NCBI GenBank assembly: GCA_016617855.1
Contig: JAECUM010000858.1
Span: 62,001-126,000, forward strand
Source of the DNA: Megalonaias nervosa
Lineage: Eukaryota > Mollusca > Bivalvia > Unionida > Unionidae
Length of the DNA: 64,000 nucleotides
Direction of reading: 5' to 3'
This document shows, one piece after another, positions 55,519-61,500 of the stretch (position 1 is its first letter; every line of letters begins with the position of its first letter). The translations under genes and the position numbers were made by a program. A model generated the notes under the pieces. That model had not been told where the DNA came from and ran no database searches. It was given only the letters and a program-made list of their open reading frames with translations.

Positions 55519-58500
55519 CACACACTTTATCCACTTGTCCACTAGTAGTGGAGGGGGAAAAACAATATACAGCATACAGAAACACACCTAACACTATTCA
55601 AAGAAATTAGTTTACATTCTTTTGTCTTAATAAGCAAATGCTCCAACAGTCACAAACTGGAAACTCTTAACATCTGATATTTGACAATTTTGCACATTAT
55701 TTTTCATTATTATTCATTTCATCAACATGTTGAGTTCAGATTAATTATGCACAATTATCAAATTTCTGTTGTAAATGGTGGGATCATAATGGTCTGTTAT
55801 GTACAACATGCAAGTCTGATTGCTTCATATGATATAATCACACCTTTCTCTAGCTGAAATTTATATCATCTTTTGATGCTAATCTTTATAAATATTTTAT
55901 AACAGTATTGACAATTGTCACTGCCTTGAGTTCTGTAAATATCTGATGAAGTCAAGTCTTTATTAGGGACAGACCATTAAAATTTTTGAAAATGGGGATG
56001 CTTGAAAACAATTGCCTTGTTCTGATTTGTACTATAAAAAAGACGTTCCATTCCTTATTTTTCTTTAAACAATTTATCTTGTGATGAAAGGAAGAAAAGT
56101 ATCCTGGTCAGAAAGAACATTCTAACACCACATGTTAAATCGTTAATCCCTTATAGTACACATGCATTCAGAATTGAACTAGTTCAATATTCAGCCTCAT
56201 GTCTGTACTATTACTGCTTAAGGGCTTAGCATGCTGTTAACATTTCAGTGTAAATTCAGTGTTTTCTGTTGGATTATTTTTTTAATCAAAGGATGGCTGT
56301 CAATTTGGAATTTAACTGTCCATATCTCTGAGGATTATTTTCCTTTGGAACAATAGCATAACTTTATGCTGTTGCTCAACAAGGTGTGCCTCATCAAATC
56401 AGTCTGCAAATCTGCTCAGAGTTTTTTAAATAAAGGAAAAGCATAAAATCATTGTAAAAGAAGTCACTTAACCTTTTCTAAATATACGTATAGTGAATAT
56501 AAAAGACTTTTGAAACTATTTATTTAGTGTCCAAATATATGATCAAGATAAAGATGGCTGATTCTTAAGATGGTATTTGGTTGTAAATCACTCTTGTTGT
56601 CTTAGTGTTTCCACTATACTTTTTGGTTTTGAGTATACATTGATAATTCAAGCATGCATGAACAAAACTTATTATTTTAACCTTTTAAATGCAGATTTGT
56701 CAGTTTTCTTTTAGGTCTTTATTTTTTGCTACACTCACTCTGTATCTGTTATAGAATTTTCAGGTGCACCAAGTAAACTATGGTTGCATTCTACATGTGT
56801 GGACCAGTGTATTTTGCATGTATTGTATTCCAGTTAGCTATCATTTGTGATGACTATTCAAAATGTGATAACAAATAATCATTAACTAAATACTTTTAGG
56901 GCAAATTTTCATTATTTACAATATATTATTTATATTGTTATGTCATTCTTACCTACAACCTGATTTAATTCTGGAAAGAATTTGAGTATTTGCAAATGAT
57001 ACTTCTCCTCTTCTTGTTGCTGGAATGTCCCAATAAAATCTGACACCTTGAAAATACAGAAAAATTAAACATAAATTACACAAGACTAACAATGAATTCT
57101 ACACACAAAAGGTTTTGTAAGCGATATCCTTCCATGTGTTCTATGAATTAAGACAGATTAAAAGGGTTAATATCTCAAGCTAAATAACATTGTACCAGTC
57201 ACAGTCTGCAGTATAAATTAATCAAAGTTAACAGCCAAAAATCTGTTTTGTAGTGGATAGAGGTCAAAGGTCTGTTAAGAATGGACTCATTACTGAGAAC
57301 TCGGCACATGATGAAGTTATTTTAAAATATGTGTTTTTAGACTTATTACATGGTGGGTTGGATGATTGGTTTATTTATTTATCTTTCATAAGAATCTTTT
57401 TTGAGACTTGTGGTTCTAGACTTTCTATTACAAAATTCTAGTGAGAGTTCGAACTTGTGCAAAAATCTTTTTGCTCAAAAGGTTATTTCTCTTTCTAAAT
57501 CCATTGATCAGAATCAGTTTAGCATTAGAAGGAATTTGGTTTAAGAACAAAATCATTTTATTTGTTTTCAATCAAAAGCAGAATTAAAGGCTAAACAACA
57601 AATACAATGTTTATTGAAATTAGCTTTTTGGTGGCAGACTAGGACATTTACTTAAATGCAACTAATTCCTTATACAAGTAATGCAACACAGTCTATTCTG
57701 ACCTATCATATCCTGAATCCATGCTAATCCCTAACATAAGTAAGACTGTCTTCGTACCTCAAAACTTGAAACTAAATTGTATCGGACTCATTAAAAATGT
57801 AGATATTTCAAGGAAATATATATGGAACTTGGGGAAGGGTAAAATCCATAGTCAACATGTTTTATTGATAGCTATGCATCCTAGATGCATTGAATTTCAT
57901 AGCTAATTATTTTATGCATTTAAATGAATAAATAAATTAGTTGTTTGTTGCATATTACAAGGACATCATACTTAAAAAAATATAGACTTTTCCTTTGTGT
58001 TAGATGGGCTGTATTACATGTAGACATAACTTCTTTGTTAAAATTTGACCAAGTAAACAAATCAATTTGTCACATGACTGCATAGGTTTTGTTTAAAATT
58101 TTGTATGGATACAAACAAAATTTGATTGCACTCTTCAGTACAGCATCCCACCCCCTTTCTCATAAATTTACCCTACTTTCAAAGGCTGATCATATAAATA
58201 TCAGTGACTTAAGAGAGTGTTAGGATTGATTTGACCTAATCTATCACAGTAAATTACATTCTTGACATTTTGTAGTCTATTTGATCAAATCTGACCACAA
58301 AGCATGTCAATTCAGCTATGCATCACAGCAAGTTTATCACTGTTGTCAAGGAAGTAAGGGGATATAACTTCATGGAGACATGAAAGGCACTGAGTCTAAT
58401 TTCTTCAGTAAAAATAAATTTCTGTGTCTAAACAGTAATGCAGTTTCTATTTATTTGTTCTAGGTCACAAAGTGTTCATTTTTGTTGCTACTCACGTCAT

Positions 58501-61500
58501 CTAACACATGTATGTGATGTTTATCAAATTTCCAAAATGTGCAAAATGCTTTGAAAAATGGAGAACTATTCTGTAATGTTTTAACAATCAAAGAAGGTAA
58601 GATAAATATAAATTACAAATATGTCTACCAGATTTCATTTTGTCCAGCTCATGACTTTTTAAAAAAAAATTTGCTTAAAAGGTTTTTGACAAAAATGGTC
58701 AAAATCCAAAAAATAAAAAAATGGGGAAAACATTATTTTAAAAGGACAGTTATAAGAACTCAATATAGTTTCAAGACTCTTTTTTAAGGTATTTAAATAT
58801 ATAATCTGGATTGGTTTAAATACAGAATCTGGATTGGTTTAACTCAATAGTTTTTGAGAGGGTTATAGATGTCCATGTCACAATTTGTCACAGAGAAAAT
58901 TACAGCTGAAACATATTTATCAGTATATCATCGGATCTTTCTCAATGAAAGAAAGTTACTGCTCATGTGAAAATATGACATTCTTGGAGAATTCCTCCTT
59001 AATGAGTCCTGCATATATAATATGTCAAAATTATACTCCCCATTACTGTGTTGTGACACGCAGAAACAGGATTTCAGACAATCTGAGTACTTACCATCTG
59101 TTTATATAAAAAGCAAAATTTTGTATATTGCATTAAAGTCCTTTTGGGAAAACACCCTCAAGGGCTTGTCTTCATGAGAATGATGTAATTTAGCACTGAA
59201 ACTATTACTCGATGAAGAGTAGGTTACATATATATTTCATGTGTACACCCATACTCACTTATAATCAAATTGATAAAAAGTAAAACTTTCTCTCCCTCTC
59301 TCTCATTCTTGCAACAATTACATGTATGAACTGATCAAATCTGTATTTAATGTACACACATTCTAAAGCAGAGTGCATGCTTCCCCTAATTTTCCAAGTA
59401 AATTCATACACCACTCCCTCCATAACTCGCACCCTGATAACTCATGAACCCGCTTATAACATGGGGTCAGGTGTGGATCCCATTTTTTTTACCACAAAAT
59501 ACCACTGAAAGAAATTGATCCCTATTTCTTCAACTTGAAGAAAATCTTGATCAAAATTGGCAACTGAAACGTTGATATATCATTCTTTTTATGGTCAAAA
59601 ATGGTAGATAGGACCTGGAAATTTTAATCAACATTTTGAAATAAACAACTTTTAATAAGAAGTCATATAATTGGTTATATTTTTTTTCCAAATGACATTC
59701 TTAGTACACCGTAATTAAAGATATTCAAGGAAATTTTGATCAATGAAAATGTCACTTAAGCCTAGTGTAGGCTGTACATTAATATTTAAATGCCACTTAA
59801 ATAATTTTTATTAAGTGGAATTTGTGTGTGAATTCTATATTTTAGTTCCTCTTAAGCATAATCATCATAAATGCAATGTGTATTTAAACATAAAATGTGT
59901 CAATTCACCATAACAGCTATGTCCACAAGCATTTCACTGAGAACTAATTAAGTGTTGACTTGCGGAAGTATCTGTTGTATTGTTGCACTGAATTAAAGCT
60001 GGCCTCCTTTGTAGTATCAAGTTAATTATGTCTTTTGAATGAAATAAAGGACCGAGGTGGAATAAAAGAAAAGTTAAAAGGCAGGCAAATCATGCATACT
60101 TAAACTCTAGCAGCCCCAGTTGTACGTTGGGCGCACTCGCTTCAGTTGATCAATCAAACACTGTTATAAATGCTATTGTGTATATAGCATAATTAAACTA
60201 CCTTAAATTAACTGACTCATTCATATCTGTGATCAATGATAGCAAGGCAACAAAGCGAAACGAATACTTCGTAAAAAAAAGAGCTTGGTTTCGCAAGTTT
60301 CTGAGAATTCCTGAACTGGCACTTAGACATATCCTCAAGGATGATCTGGCACATAGAGATATCCTCAAGGATGATAAGAAGTTTCACTATCACTTCCAAT
60401 GAAATCATGACATCAATATTGTACTAATTGAACAATACAAAAATTGAGTTTTGATGTAGACGATTGTCTCATGAAATAAATGTCGCTATTTTTTTTTAAA
60501 AAAAAAGGAATCTTGTTTGGTGGTGTATCAACAGTTAGTCTAGTTTCCCGCTACTTTGACTCCCGACTTGGCATTATACTACATGATACACTCTGGGAAC
60601 CAGACTATTCAACAAAACAAACAGCAGTGACATAATACACAGATGTTTTCGTGCACACATGATAGTTGTTGGAACCAGTTGGAATGATCTTTCACATGTT
60701 GGACTCTTTGAAAATAAATGTTATTTATACAGAAAAATGAACAATTTCATTAGAAAAAGCAAATTATTAACAAATATTATCGACATGATTGTAAAACAAG
60801 GATTCAGCCATTAAACAGCCCAGTTCCCTACTCCCCCCTGTGGTTTTCTGGATGTCTAAGCTGATTTTTTTTCAATTTTTAGAGGTCCCTCGGCAACTCG
60901 TGCCCTCACTTATAGCGCAGTCTATGTTTCTGGACCCCATTGTATGCAAGTTATCGAGGGAGAGGTGTACATACACATATGCATGTGTGGATGTATGTAT
61001 ACATATATAGTTATATTTTAAACTTTTTCAAGCTAGTTAATCGTGCCTATTGATTGATTTTTAATACACAACAACGAAAATAAAGACCAATATCGTGTCA
61101 ACCTAGTATAGTTGGTTTTAACAGCACCTCCAACACTTTACTAACTATATCTTGATCAGGAAATTAGAATTAAGTGCCTTTCCAAAAAGGACACACTGAG
61201 TCAGCTGACCCAGGCTGGCCTGGGTTGTGATCATGTGAGCATGGTCAATGATCATGGCATCACAAAGTGTGTTAGTCACTAATTTAAGCACAACTCAGAA
61301 AATCTGTATGTAAAAATCTGGCTTATTTCCAAACAATGACTCTAATGCACTCAAAATAACTATGGTTTGCATCTTGCTAAAAGAATAAGTGTCCCAGATC
61401 TAAAAGCTCAAGGTATGGGTGACACTAAAGGCTGACAATGTTTCAAGTATACAGTCCCTGTCCCTAATTTCATACGATTTCTTAAAGGTTCTCCAAAATC

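Larger units (their letters stand above)
52922..56952 (-). other. WD40 gene intron between exons 2 and 3
   Basis: Holds a 1,569-bp Tigger-like element (53093-54661) and a (GT)n tract (55481-55517). The rest is unremarkable AT-rich intron. Confidence 0.85.

Noticed and set aside
55213..55545. Plus-strand 110-codon frame
   Set aside because: Its end is a (GT)n microsatellite translated as Val-Cys. The rest resembles no family.
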